A stretch of 64,000 nucleotides of DNA from Subtercola boreus. GTDB taxonomy: Bacteria > Actinomycetota > Actinomycetes > Actinomycetales > Microbacteriaceae. Within the stretch, counting starts at the first letter, position 1. Every line of letters starts with the position of its first letter. The translations under genes were made by a program, and so were the position numbers. Positions 33,971 through 42,954 of this stretch are shown here, in pieces. A model generated the notes under the pieces. The model searched no databases and was not told the origin of the DNA. It saw only the letters and a list, made by a program, of their open reading frames with translations. The DNA lies in contig NZ_VFOO01000001.1 of the NCBI RefSeq assembly GCF_006716115.1, forward strand, positions 3,472,001-3,536,000, in the 5' to 3' direction.

Positions 33971-35091
33971 ATGATGACTGACAACACCCTCACGACCACA
34001 CCGCCCACCCCCACGCCGTGGCGTCGCATCGTCGGCGTCGGAGTGGCGCTCGCAGTGGTGTCGGAATCATCGTGCTCGCCTTCTCGTGGCCGTCCGTCAC
34101 GTCGTCGGTCAAGAACCTGCCGCTCGCTGTGGCGGGCCCCGAGTCTGCGGTGAGCCAGGTGGAGTCGGCGCTCTCAACTGCGTCCCCCGGCACCTTCGCT
34201 TTCGTCGGTGCCGACGACCGGGCCGGTGCCGTGTCGAAGATCGAGTCCCGCGAGGTCTACGGGGCGATCGTGCTCGACTCAGCGCCGGAGGTTCTCACGT
34301 CGTCGGCGGCGAGCCCGGTGGTGAGCCAGTTGCTCACGGGGCTGGCGCCGAAGCTCCAGGCGCAGCTCAGCGCCGCGGCGACCGCAGCCGGTGGGTCGGC
34401 CGTGACCGTCGCTGTCACCGATGTGGTGCCGCTCGCCGCATCCGACCCCCGCGGTTCGGGTCTGACGGCCGCGGCGTTCCCGCTGACGCTGGGCGGGATG
34501 CTCGGCGGGATCCTCGCGACGATTCTGATCGTCGGCGCGTGGCGGAGGGTGGTCGCGATCACCGTCTACGTGGTGGTGGCGGGGGTCGCGCTCGAGGGGA
34601 TCCTCGGCGGCTGGTTCGGTGCGCTGCAGGGCGACTTCTTCGTGAACGCGGGTGCGATCGCGCTCACGCTGCTGGCCGTCAGTGCCACGATCGTCGGCGT
34701 CGCCTCGCTCGTCGGCCGGGCGGGGATCGCGGTGGGGCCGGTGCTCTTCCTGCTCATCGCGAACCCGATCTCGTCGGCGACGCAGCCGCTGGAGTTCCTG
34801 CCGCAGCCGTGGGGCGCCGTGGGCCAGTGGTTCCCGCGGGGGGCGGGTTCGACGCTGCTGCGCGACCTGTCGTACTTCCCGAGCGCGAACCTGCTGTTCC
34901 CCTGGCTCGTGGTCGCCAGCTGGGCGGCGCTCGGCATCGTGCTGGCGTTGGCGGGCCACTTCCGGGAGGGCGTCCGCGCCCGGTTCACCAACGAAGTGCT
35001 GCCGGAGCACGCCGTTCACGGGGCGCACGCCGCCACGCCCGCGCACCCGGCGCACACCGCCACGCCCACTCACCCGGCCCACGCCGCCTGA
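33971..35091 (+). pseudogene. YhgE/Pip-like ABC-2-type membrane protein, frameshifted
   Basis: The ATG at 33971 (MMTDNTLTTTPPTPTPWRRI) opens a frame that runs VGVGVALAV and then leaves the membrane-protein reading at about 34057-34060. The continuation, VGIIVLAFSWPSVTSSVKNLPLAV, is in another frame, consistent with loss of one base in GCAGTGGTGTCGG. Joined, the protein would be about 373 residues: one N-terminal helix, a 130-residue extracytoplasmic domain (VAGPESAVSQVESAL, REVYGAIVLDS), then five or six helices as in ABC-2/YhgE-type proteins. The tail is His-rich (HAVHGAHAATPAHPAHTA). Either a true mutation or a sequencing error. Confidence 0.75.
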
Positions 35092-35113
35092 CCCGCCCCC
35101 GGGGCGGGGCTTT
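35092..35113 (+). terminator. terminator hairpin after the ABC-2-type gene
   Basis: CCCGCC (35092-35097) pairs with GGCGGG (35103-35108) across a 5-nt loop, followed by GCTTTG. It lies directly after the stop codon. Next to it GTAAC-GGCGT-ATTAC (35114-35128) is a small imperfect palindrome of unknown role in the leader of the Liv operon. Confidence 0.6.
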
Positions 35114-35222
35114 GTAACGGCGTATTACGGGGCGGCGGCGGCCGGTGCCAGCGGGCTTCTAGCATGGCGAAAGTACATGCAGGGCAATCACCCGCTCACC
35201 CTCCTCCCCGAAAGGCCTCGTC

Positions 35223-36374
35223 ATGAAGAAGATCCTCCGACGCGCAGCCGTGACCTCCGTCGCCACCCTCGCCATCCTGGGTCTCGCCGCCTGCAGCACC
35301 GCGGAGAACTCGTCCGCCGGTTCCGCTGACGGAACGGTCTACTTCGGGGTCTCCGCGGCGCAGACCGGCCAGTACGCGCAGTACGGCCAGCAGTTCAAGG
35401 AGGCCTTCGACCTCGCGGTCGACGAGGTGAACGCGAACGGCGGGATCAACGGCCAGAAGGTCGCCCTGAAGTACGAGGACTCGCAGTCCGACCCGAAGCA
35501 GTCGGTCGCGGTGGCGCAGAAGTTCGTCGGCGACAGCGACATCAGCCTGGTGTTCGGGGACTACTCCTCCGCGGCATCCATTCCGGCCTCGCCGATCTAC
35601 ACGCAGGGCAAACTGCTGCAGTACGGCTTCAACAACTCGAACCCCGACTTCACCGCCAAGGGTTCCGACTACCAGTGGTCGACCTCGATCACCACGACGG
35701 CGAGCTACGTCTGGACGGCCGACTACATCAAGAAGCAGGGCGTCAACACGGTCGGCCTGACCTACCTGAACACGGCCGACTGGGGCATCCCGGCCTACAA
35801 CGCGTTCAAGGACGAGGCCGACAAGATCGGCCTGAAGATCGTCGACGCCGAAGGTGTGCTCGACACCTCCGACGACTACCGGCCCTCGCTCAGCAAGGCC
35901 GTCGCCGACTCTCCCGACGCCTTCGTGCACATCGGCTACGGACCCGATGCCGCGAAGATCGTCACCCAGCTCCGTGCGATCGGCTACGACAAGACGTTCT
36001 ACGGCGGGCAGGACGAGCAGTCGTTCGACGGCACGCCCGATGCTGCAGGATCCGTCATCGGCGCCCAGTTCATCGAGACGAATCCCGACCCCGCGGTCGC
36101 GAAGTTCGTCGCGGCGTTCAAGGCCAAGTACCCGAACGAGACCGCGGTGACGAGCTTCGAGGCCGGTGCCTATGACGCCCTCTACGTGGCGGTGGCCGCT
36201 GCGAAGGCCGGCGGCGCCACGCGCGACGGCATCCTGAAGGGCTTCCAGGAGCTGAAGGACGTGCCGAGCGTCGTCTACGGAACGATCAGCCTCGACCCGA
36301 CCACGCGCCGGGTGCAGTCGCCGCAGCTCACCCCGACCATCCTCACCGACGGCAAGTGGGTCGCCGAGAGTTGA
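35223..36374 (+). CDS. Liv-type ABC transporter substrate-binding lipoprotein
   Basis: 383 residues, with GAAAGGCC before the ATG. The signal peptide ends in the lipobox LAAC (Cys at about 23). The mature domain is the LivJ class: VYFGVSAAQTGQYAQYGQQFKEAFDLAVDEVNANGGINGQKV, with DDSQSDP-like segment YEDSQSDPKQSVAVAQKF. It opens an operon with a fused permease, two ATPases, a luciferase-like monooxygenase and two AhpD-fold proteins. In that company the ligand is probably not simply a branched-chain amino acid but the substrate of the oxidising enzymes. The ligand itself is unknown. Confidence 0.87.
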   Translation: MKKILRRAAVTSVATLAILGLAACSTAENSSAGSADGTVYFGVSAAQTGQYAQYGQQFKEAFDLAVDEVNANGGINGQKVALKYEDSQSDPKQSVAVAQKFVGDSDISLVFGDYSSAASIPASPIYTQGKLLQYGFNNSNPDFTAKGSDYQWSTSITTTASYVWTADYIKKQGVNTVGLTYLNTADWGIPAYNAFKDEADKIGLKIVDAEGVLDTSDDYRPSLSKAVADSPDAFVHIGYGPDAAKIVTQLRAIGYDKTFYGGQDEQSFDGTPDAAGSVIGAQFIETNPDPAVAKFVAAFKAKYPNETAVTSFEAGAYDALYVAVAAAKAGGATRDGILKGFQELKDVPSVVYGTISLDPTTRRVQSPQLTPTILTDGKWVAES

Positions 36375-38173
36375 TCGACACCCTGATCGCAGGACTGCTC
36401 CGGGGGAACGTCTACGCCCTCGGAGCGGTCGGCATCTCGCTGGTCTTCGGCGTGATGAACGTCGTCAACTTCGCCCAGTTCTCGTTCTTCGGCCTGGGCG
36501 CCATACTGGCATGGTTCTTCGTGGCCGAACTCGGGCTGCCGTTCTGGATCGCGCTGCCGCTTGTTCTCGTCATCTGCGCGGGGCTCGGGCTCGTGATCAA
36601 CATCTCCGTGGTGCGCCCGCTCGCGAAGTACCTGCCGCTCGCGGCGATGCTCTCGACCTACGCCGTCTCGCAGATCCTCGACAACGTGTCGCAGATCGCG
36701 TTCACCGCCCAGTTCCAGGTGTTCCCGAAGGTGCTGCCCACGTCGAACCTGCAGATCGGCAACATGCGGTTCGGCACGTCTGACGTGGTGATGCTCGGCA
36801 CGACCGCGGTCATCATGGTCGGCATCTCGCTGTTCCTGAAGTACGGCAAGCTCGGCCGCGCCATCCGTGCCACCTCCCAGGACCAGGAGGCGGCCCTGCA
36901 GATGGGCATCCCCGTCGGGCTGGTGCAGAACGTCTCGTTCGTCATCGCCTCGGCGCTCGGCGGCCTCGCGGGCGTGTTCATCGCGCTCTACGTGGGGGTC
37001 GCGAACCCCGGTTCGGGGCTGAACATCGGCCTCACAGCCTTCGTGGCAGCGACCCTCGGCGGCCTCGGCTCGCTCGTCGGGGCTGTCGTGGGCGGCTTCG
37101 TGCTGGGCATCCTCGAAGCCTTCGGCATCCACTTCTTCGGCGACACCGCGCGCCAGATCATCGTCTTCGTGGTTCTGATCGTGGTGCTCATCGTGCGGCC
37201 CGGCGGTCTGTTCGGCAAGGTGCCGCTGCTCTCGGCGGAACCGTTGACGGGCACGTTCCTCGGAAAGGGGAGACCGCTGCGCATCCCGCGCTGGGTCTGG
37301 CCGGCCGCGTTCGTCGTGCTCGGAGTGCTGGTTCCCGTGTTCGCGAACAACTACATCCTCACCACGGGCACGCAGGTACTGATCTACGCGATCATCGCCG
37401 CCGGGTTCACGGTCACGGCGGGCCAGGCGGGCGTACTCGCCCTCGGACAGGCCGGCCCGATCGCCATCGGCGCCTACATGTCGGCGGTGCTGACGCTCTA
37501 CCTGCACTTCCCGTTCTGGGTGGCGTTGCCGCTCGCCGGGCTCGTGTCGGCGATCGTCGCCTCGATCCTCGCCTCGCCCATCTGGGGCGTGAAGGGGCAC
37601 TACATCTCGATTGCGACGCTCGGCCTGGGGATCGCGATCGTCGCGGTGATCCAGCTGGTCTTCCCGCAGGGCATCTACAACATCCCGGTGCCCGAGTTCT
37701 TCGGCACCCCGCTCTCGACCCCGCTGGCGTACTACCTGATCGACTTCGTGGTGCTCGTCATCACGCTGGTCATCATGTGGCGCATCCGCGGCTCGCACCT
37801 CGGCAAGGTGATCTCGAGCGTCGGGGCGGATGAGGTCGCGGCCCTGGCGTCGGGCGTGCGGGGGCGCAACTACAAGGCGCTCGCGTTCGCGATCTCGGCA
37901 TTCTTCGCGGGTATCGGCGGGTCGCTGCTCGCGCACCAGTACACCTACATCGATCCGACGATCTTCACGATGATGATGTCGCTGCTGGTGGTGACCATCG
38001 TGATCCTCGGTGGCATCAACCTGCCCTACGGCGCGGTCGTCGGGTCGATCATCCTGATCGGTGCGATGGAGCTGCTGCGGTTCACGCCGGAACTCCGGAT
38101 CATCGTCTACGGCCTGGTACTGATCCTCGTGGTGAGGTTCCGTCCCGGGGGAATCCTGGTGAGGAAGTCATGA
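36356..38173 (+). CDS. fused LivH-LivM type ABC permease
   Basis: 605 residues in two permease halves. Residues 1-290 are LivH-like (GNVYALGAVGISLVFGVMNVVNFAQFSFF, ATSQDQEAALQMGI). Residues 310-605 are LivM-like (GFTVTAGQAGVLALGQAGPIAIGAYMSA, GKVISSVGADEVAALASGVR, LAHQYTYIDPTIF). In most Liv systems these are separate proteins. The annotated GTG overlaps the binding-protein gene by 19 nt. A TTG at 36371 that overlaps its stop (TTGA) is a serious alternative. The 3' end overlaps the first ATPase gene (ATGA). Confidence 0.9.
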   Translation: MGRRELIDTLIAGLLRGNVYALGAVGISLVFGVMNVVNFAQFSFFGLGAILAWFFVAELGLPFWIALPLVLVICAGLGLVINISVVRPLAKYLPLAAMLSTYAVSQILDNVSQIAFTAQFQVFPKVLPTSNLQIGNMRFGTSDVVMLGTTAVIMVGISLFLKYGKLGRAIRATSQDQEAALQMGIPVGLVQNVSFVIASALGGLAGVFIALYVGVANPGSGLNIGLTAFVAATLGGLGSLVGAVVGGFVLGILEAFGIHFFGDTARQIIVFVVLIVVLIVRPGGLFGKVPLLSAEPLTGTFLGKGRPLRIPRWVWPAAFVVLGVLVPVFANNYILTTGTQVLIYAIIAAGFTVTAGQAGVLALGQAGPIAIGAYMSAVLTLYLHFPFWVALPLAGLVSAIVASILASPIWGVKGHYISIATLGLGIAIVAVIQLVFPQGIYNIPVPEFFGTPLSTPLAYYLIDFVVLVITLVIMWRIRGSHLGKVISSVGADEVAALASGVRGRNYKALAFAISAFFAGIGGSLLAHQYTYIDPTIFTMMMSLLVVTIVILGGINLPYGAVVGSIILIGAMELLRFTPELRIIVYGLVLILVVRFRPGGILVRKS

Positions 38174-39023
38174 GCGATCAGCTGCTGCAGGTCGACGGTC
38201 TCGAGCGGCACTTCGACGGGTTGAAGGCGGTGGACGGCATCTCGTTCAGCGTCGCGCCGGGCGAGGTCGTGTCGATCATCGGCCCGAACGGCTCGGGCAA
38301 GACCACCACGCTGAACCTGGTGAGCGGCGCGATCCGCCCGCACGGCGGATCCATCACCCTCGCGGGCGCGCGCATCGACAGGGCCGACAGTGCGCGCATC
38401 GCCGAGCACGGCATTGCGCGCACCTTCCAGAACGGGCGTGTCTTCGCGACCCTCTCGGTGGCCGACAACATCGAGGTGGGGATGCACTCGACACTGACGG
38501 CCAGCCGGCCGTTCCGCGGGCTGTCGAACCTGTTCCTGCTGCGCTGGATCCCGCTGCTCGGCGAACTGTTCATCGCGATCGTCGGCACTCCCGCCTCACG
38601 GCGCGAGGGGCGGATGATCGCCGACGGTGTCGATGCGGAGATCCACCGGTTCGAGGCCCGCCTCGGGCCGCGGCGGCACGACCCCGCCTACTCCCTGAGC
38701 TACGCCAACCGCCGCCGCACCGAGATCGCGCGGGCGATGGCGCAGAAACCTAAGCTGCTGGTGCTCGACGAACCGACCGCGGGAATGAACCAGTCCGAGA
38801 CATCCGAGGTGCTGCAGCAACTGCTCGACCTGAAGGCCGAGGGGCAGGCGATCCTGCTGGTGGAGCACAAGCTCGACCTCGTGATGCGGGTCTCCGACCG
38901 GGTGATCGTGATGGACGGCGGGCGGATCATCGCCGAGGGCGCGCCCGAGGTCGTGCGGCACGATCCCGCCGTGATCGAGGCCTACATCGGGCGCCGGCGC
39001 GAAGCGAAACGGGGTGGTGCAGC

Positions 39024-39027
<4 letters not shown>
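38170..39027 (+). CDS. LivG-type ABC transporter ATPase
   Basis: 285 residues. Walker A GPNGSGKTT, Q-loop region IARTFQNGRVF, signature SYANRRRTEIARAMA, Walker B LLVLDEPTAGM and H-loop VEHKLDLVM are all present. A roughly 55-residue segment between the Q-loop and the signature (FRGLSNLFLLRWIPLLGELF onward) is typical of LivG but rather hydrophobic here. The gene overlaps the permease stop (ATGA) and the next ATPase gene, so stoichiometric translation is likely. Confidence 0.93.
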
Positions 39028-39745
<718 letters not shown>

Positions 39746-39749
<4 letters not shown>

Positions 39750-40750
39750 CGTCCCCTCGTCTCGGCTATTTCACCCGGCTGCTCGGCGACGCACCGCCGC
39801 GGGAGCGCTATCGCAACGCCCTCGCGCAGTTCGTGCGCGCCGAGGAGCTCGGGTTCGACACGGGGTGGGTGGCGCAGCACCACTTCCACCGCGATGAGGG
39901 CGGCTTGCCGTCGCCGTTCGTCTTCCTCGCACAGGTGGCGGCCCGCACGTCTCGCATCACCCTGGCCACGGGCATCGTGACGCTGCCGCTCGAAGCACCG
40001 CTGCGGGTCGCCGAAGACGCTGCCGTGCTGTGGCTGCTCAGCGACGGCCGCTTCGAGCTCGGGATCGGGTCGGGGGGCACCGCGACATCCTTCCCGCCGT
40101 TCGGACTCGAGGTGGATGACCGGCCGGCCACCTACGTCGCCAACAAGCAGATCGTGCTGGGCGCGCTCCGCGGTGAGACGCTGACGACCGACGACGGTGC
40201 GCTCTACCCGCCCGCCCCCGGCCTCGCGGACACGCTCTGGGAGGCGACCTTCTCGGTGAGCGGCGCAGCACGGATCGGCGCCGAGGGGCACGGCCTGCTG
40301 CTGTCGCGCACCCAGCCGAGGCCCACGTTCACCGGTCGAGGCTCCGCGCCCGACCAGCTCGCCCTCGTCGAGGCGTACCGGGCGGCCCTGCCCACCGGGG
40401 TGGCACCGCGCATCATGGCGTCGCGCTCGGCGCTGGTCGTCGACACCGATGAGGATGCCCGGCGGTGGCGTGCGCAGGGCATCGACCACTCGCGGCCGAT
40501 GCTCGCCGCGCAGGGTGTCCCGGTGCCTCCTGAGGTCGATGACGCATCGCTTGCGGCGTACCTCGACCTGCACGTCGGCACCGTGTCGCAGGTTCTGGCG
40601 TCACTCGGCAGCGACCCGATCCTGCCGCTCGCGACCGACATCGTCTTCCAGCCGCACCCCGTCGACCCGCCGCACGAGGTGGTTCTGCGCTCGCTCGAAC
40701 TGCTCGCGCGGGAGGTCGCGCCGGCGCTCGGCTGGGTGCCCCAGAGCTGA
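39746..40750 (+). CDS. LLM-class flavin monooxygenase, KPN_01858-like
   Basis: 334 residues from an ATG overlapping the LivF stop. The luciferase-like barrel is visible: RLGYFTRLLG, AEELGFDTGWVAQHHFHRDEGGLPSPFVFLAQVAARTSRI, GTGIVTLPLEAPLRVAEDAAVLW-like segment and RFELGIGSGGTATSFPPFG. From memory this is the type named putative FMN-dependent luciferase-like monooxygenase of the KPN_01858 family, which recurs with Liv transporters and the two following CMD proteins. It would use reduced flavin to oxidise a small imported compound. The substrate is unknown. Confidence 0.82.
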
Positions 40751-40770
40751 TGAACCCCCGAAAGGACACC

Positions 40771-41376
40771 ATGGCCCCCTCCATCACCCACGTCACCGAC
40801 GTCATCGACCACCTGATCGGCGCAGAGGAGGGCGACGCGCTCTTCGCGCTCCGCACCCAGCGTCCCGACGCGAAGCAGAACGCCCAGGCGAGCTTCGACG
40901 CCCTGTTCGCCTCCGACGACCTCTCGCAGGTCAGTCAACTCGAACGGCTCGCCGTCGCGTACTTCACGGTCGCGCTCTCGCAGAGCCCCACCGCCGGTTT
41001 CTACTGGGACCTGCTCGACGCCGAGTCGCCCGAGGTGCTCGGGGCGCTCGCGGCGGCGCTGCCGACCGCCGTCACCACCGGCCCGTACGGCGACTACCCC
41101 GAGGGGCCGCTGTCGGTCGAGAATGTCGCCGGGTTGCACTGGGCTCCGGATGCCGCACTCACGGCCGTCGTCGGGGAACGTCTCGGCGCCGCCCTCGCCC
41201 ACACGCACCTGCTCGTGTACCGGCCGCGCGAATCGTCTCCGGATGCCCTGCAGGCGCTGCTTGACGCAGGCTGGTCGACCACCGGAGTCGTCACGCTCTC
41301 GCAGCTCGTCGCGTTTCTCAGCTTCCAGCTCCGCGTGGTCGCGGGCCTCACCGCCCTGAAAGGGGAACTCGCATGA
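40771..41376 (+). CDS. CMD/AhpD-fold protein, Avi_7170-like
   Basis: 201 residues from an ATG with GAAAGGA upstream; an earlier ATG at 40750 overlaps the monooxygenase stop. The protein reads DVIDHLIGAEEGDALFALRTQRPDAKQNAQASFDALF, LERLAVAYFTVALS and VVTLSQLVAFLSFQLRVVAGL. No CxxC pair is present, unlike the next gene. I recall such proteins as the CMD domain Avi_7170 family, always next to the Avi_7169-type alkylhydroperoxidase. The two probably form a hetero-oligomer in which this is the non-catalytic partner. Confidence 0.75.
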   Translation: MAPSITHVTDVIDHLIGAEEGDALFALRTQRPDAKQNAQASFDALFASDDLSQVSQLERLAVAYFTVALSQSPTAGFYWDLLDAESPEVLGALAAALPTAVTTGPYGDYPEGPLSVENVAGLHWAPDAALTAVVGERLGAALAHTHLLVYRPRESSPDALQALLDAGWSTTGVVTLSQLVAFLSFQLRVVAGLTALKGELA

Positions 41377-41975
41377 CCGACACCGTGATCCGGCACACGT
41401 TCGACGCGCCCAACGCCTTCACCCAGGCCGAGCTCGGCTGGGAGCCCTGGCTCGAACCGCTGCCGCTCGGCGAGCTCACCGAGCGGCACTACCTCGGCCT
41501 CGTCGACAAGCGCCGCGCCTCGAACCCGTACTTCCGGCTGCTCGTGCGGGACCCCGACATCCTCGGCGCCCGCACCCGCACCGACAACGACATCTTCTAC
41601 AACGAGAAGGGCGGCCTGTCGCGCGCCCTGCGGGAACTGTCTGCGGCGAGTGCCTCACGCACGAACGGCTGCATCTTCTGCGCCTCGGTGCACTCGCGGT
41701 TCGCGGCCCACCACTCGAAGCGACCTGACGACGTGCAGCGCCTGCTCGACGACGGCACGTCCGCGCCGCAGGACGATCCGGCGTGGCGAGCGGTGATCGA
41801 TGCCTCCGTCGCCCTGACGGTCACCCCCGGCGAATTCGGTGCGTCACAGGTGCGCGCGCTCCGCGAGGCGGGCCTCGACGACCTCGCGATCGCCGACGCC
41901 ATCCACGGCGCCGCCTTCTTCAACTGGGCCAACCGGCTCATGCTGTCGCTGGGTGAGCCGACTCCGCCGCAGTAG
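41373..41975 (+). CDS. alkylhydroperoxidase-like protein, Avi_7169-like
   Basis: 200 residues from an ATG overlapping the previous stop (ATGA). The AhpD redox motif is intact: NGCIFCASVHSRFAAHHS, with C100, C103 and H107. Other segments are LLVRDPDILGARTRTDNDIFYNEKGGLSRALREL and IADAIHGAAFFNWANRLM. It probably reduces peroxides or acts as a thiol relay for the flavin enzyme upstream. Its last 38 nt overlap the 3' end of a convergent LLM gene on the other strand. Confidence 0.82.
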   Translation: MTDTVIRHTFDAPNAFTQAELGWEPWLEPLPLGELTERHYLGLVDKRRASNPYFRLLVRDPDILGARTRTDNDIFYNEKGGLSRALRELSAASASRTNGCIFCASVHSRFAAHHSKRPDDVQRLLDDGTSAPQDDPAWRAVIDASVALTVTPGEFGASQVRALREAGLDDLAIADAIHGAAFFNWANRLMLSLGEPTPPQ

Positions 41976-42954
41976 CAAGCACCTGTGCGAGCGCGGTCAC
42001 CGCAGCGAACGGATCCGGTCCGACCGGGATCATCACCGAGGAGGTCACCCCCGCTTCGTGGAGTTCCCGCAGGCGGTGGATGACCGTTGCGGGGCTTCCG
42101 GCGAGGGAGAGCTGTGCCACCCACTCGTCGGGGAGCCGCGCGGCGAACTCCGCACGGCTGCCCGCTTCCGCCCTGAGGCGGGCGAGGTCAGTCGCGAAGG
42201 CCAGCGGAGCGAGGTGCGGGGCCCAGTCGGGCTCGCCGATCCATTCGAGTCCCGGGCGGGCGGCGGCCCAGGCCTCGGCGTCCGTGTCCCTGACCACGGC
42301 CACGTTGTACGCGACGATGCGGTGCGGGGTCGGGCTGGCGATGCGGCCCAGGGCCTCGCGCACGTACTCCGGGGTGCTGGGCTCGGCGAGCACGGTCCCG
42401 TCCGCGATGCGCCCCGACGCCGCGAGCGACCGCGGCCCCCGCACCCCGAGCAGGATGTCCGGCACGACGGCGGGGAGGGCCGAAGCATCCAGTCCCACAT
42501 CGTGGAGCTCGACGCGGCCGTCCGCCGTGACGCGCTCACCGTTCAGCAGCGATCTCAGGGCGCGCACGTGTTCCTCGAGGAGCTGCAGAGGGCGTGCCTG
42601 CCACGCACCGACCGAGGCGATCCAGGCCGGCATGCCGTGGCCGATCCCGACATCGACCCGGCCAGGGTACAGCTGCGCGAGGGTCGCGATCTCCATCGCC
42701 TCGAAGGCGACGTTGCGCACGGCTGCGGGCAGGATGCCGATGCCGACCCGGATCCGGTCGGTGCGGGCGAGAACGGAAGCGGCCTGGGCTATGCCTCCGC
42801 GGAACCCGAGATCTTCGACGACCCACAGTTCGTCGAACCCGAGCTCCTCGACCCGCGAGGCGAAGCGCAGAACGTCTGCTGCAGCGATGTCCCGGGGGAG
42901 CATGATGCCCTGGGCGAACCCGGTCATGCTCACCCTCCTCCCCGCCTCGGTCAT
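41938..42954 (-). CDS. LLM-class flavin-dependent oxidoreductase
   Basis: 338 residues from an ATG overlapping the permease stop (ATGA). The F420/FMN luciferase-like fold is visible: FASRVEELGFDELWVVEDLGFRGGIAQAASVLARTDRIRVGIGILP, LYPGRVDVGIGHGMPAWIASVGAW and DILLGVRGPRSLAASGRIADG. It looks closer to the F420-dependent methylene-tetrahydromethanopterin-reductase-like class than the enzyme at 39746. It is translationally coupled to an APC amino-acid-type permease, so it may act on the imported compound. Confidence 0.82.
   Translation of the reverse strand: MTEAGRRVSMTGFAQGIMLPRDIAAADVLRFASRVEELGFDELWVVEDLGFRGGIAQAASVLARTDRIRVGIGILPAAVRNVAFEAMEIATLAQLYPGRVDVGIGHGMPAWIASVGAWQARPLQLLEEHVRALRSLLNGERVTADGRVELHDVGLDASALPAVVPDILLGVRGPRSLAASGRIADGTVLAEPSTPEYVREALGRIASPTPHRIVAYNVAVVRDTDAEAWAAARPGLEWIGEPDWAPHLAPLAFATDLARLRAEAGSRAEFAARLPDEWVAQLSLAGSPATVIHRLRELHEAGVTSSVMIPVGPDPFAAVTALAQVLATAAESAHPATA

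Noticed and set aside
36275-37936. 553-codon minus-strand frame opposite the fused Liv permease
   Set aside because: Arg/Asp/Glu-rich antisense of hydrophobic codons; no family motif.
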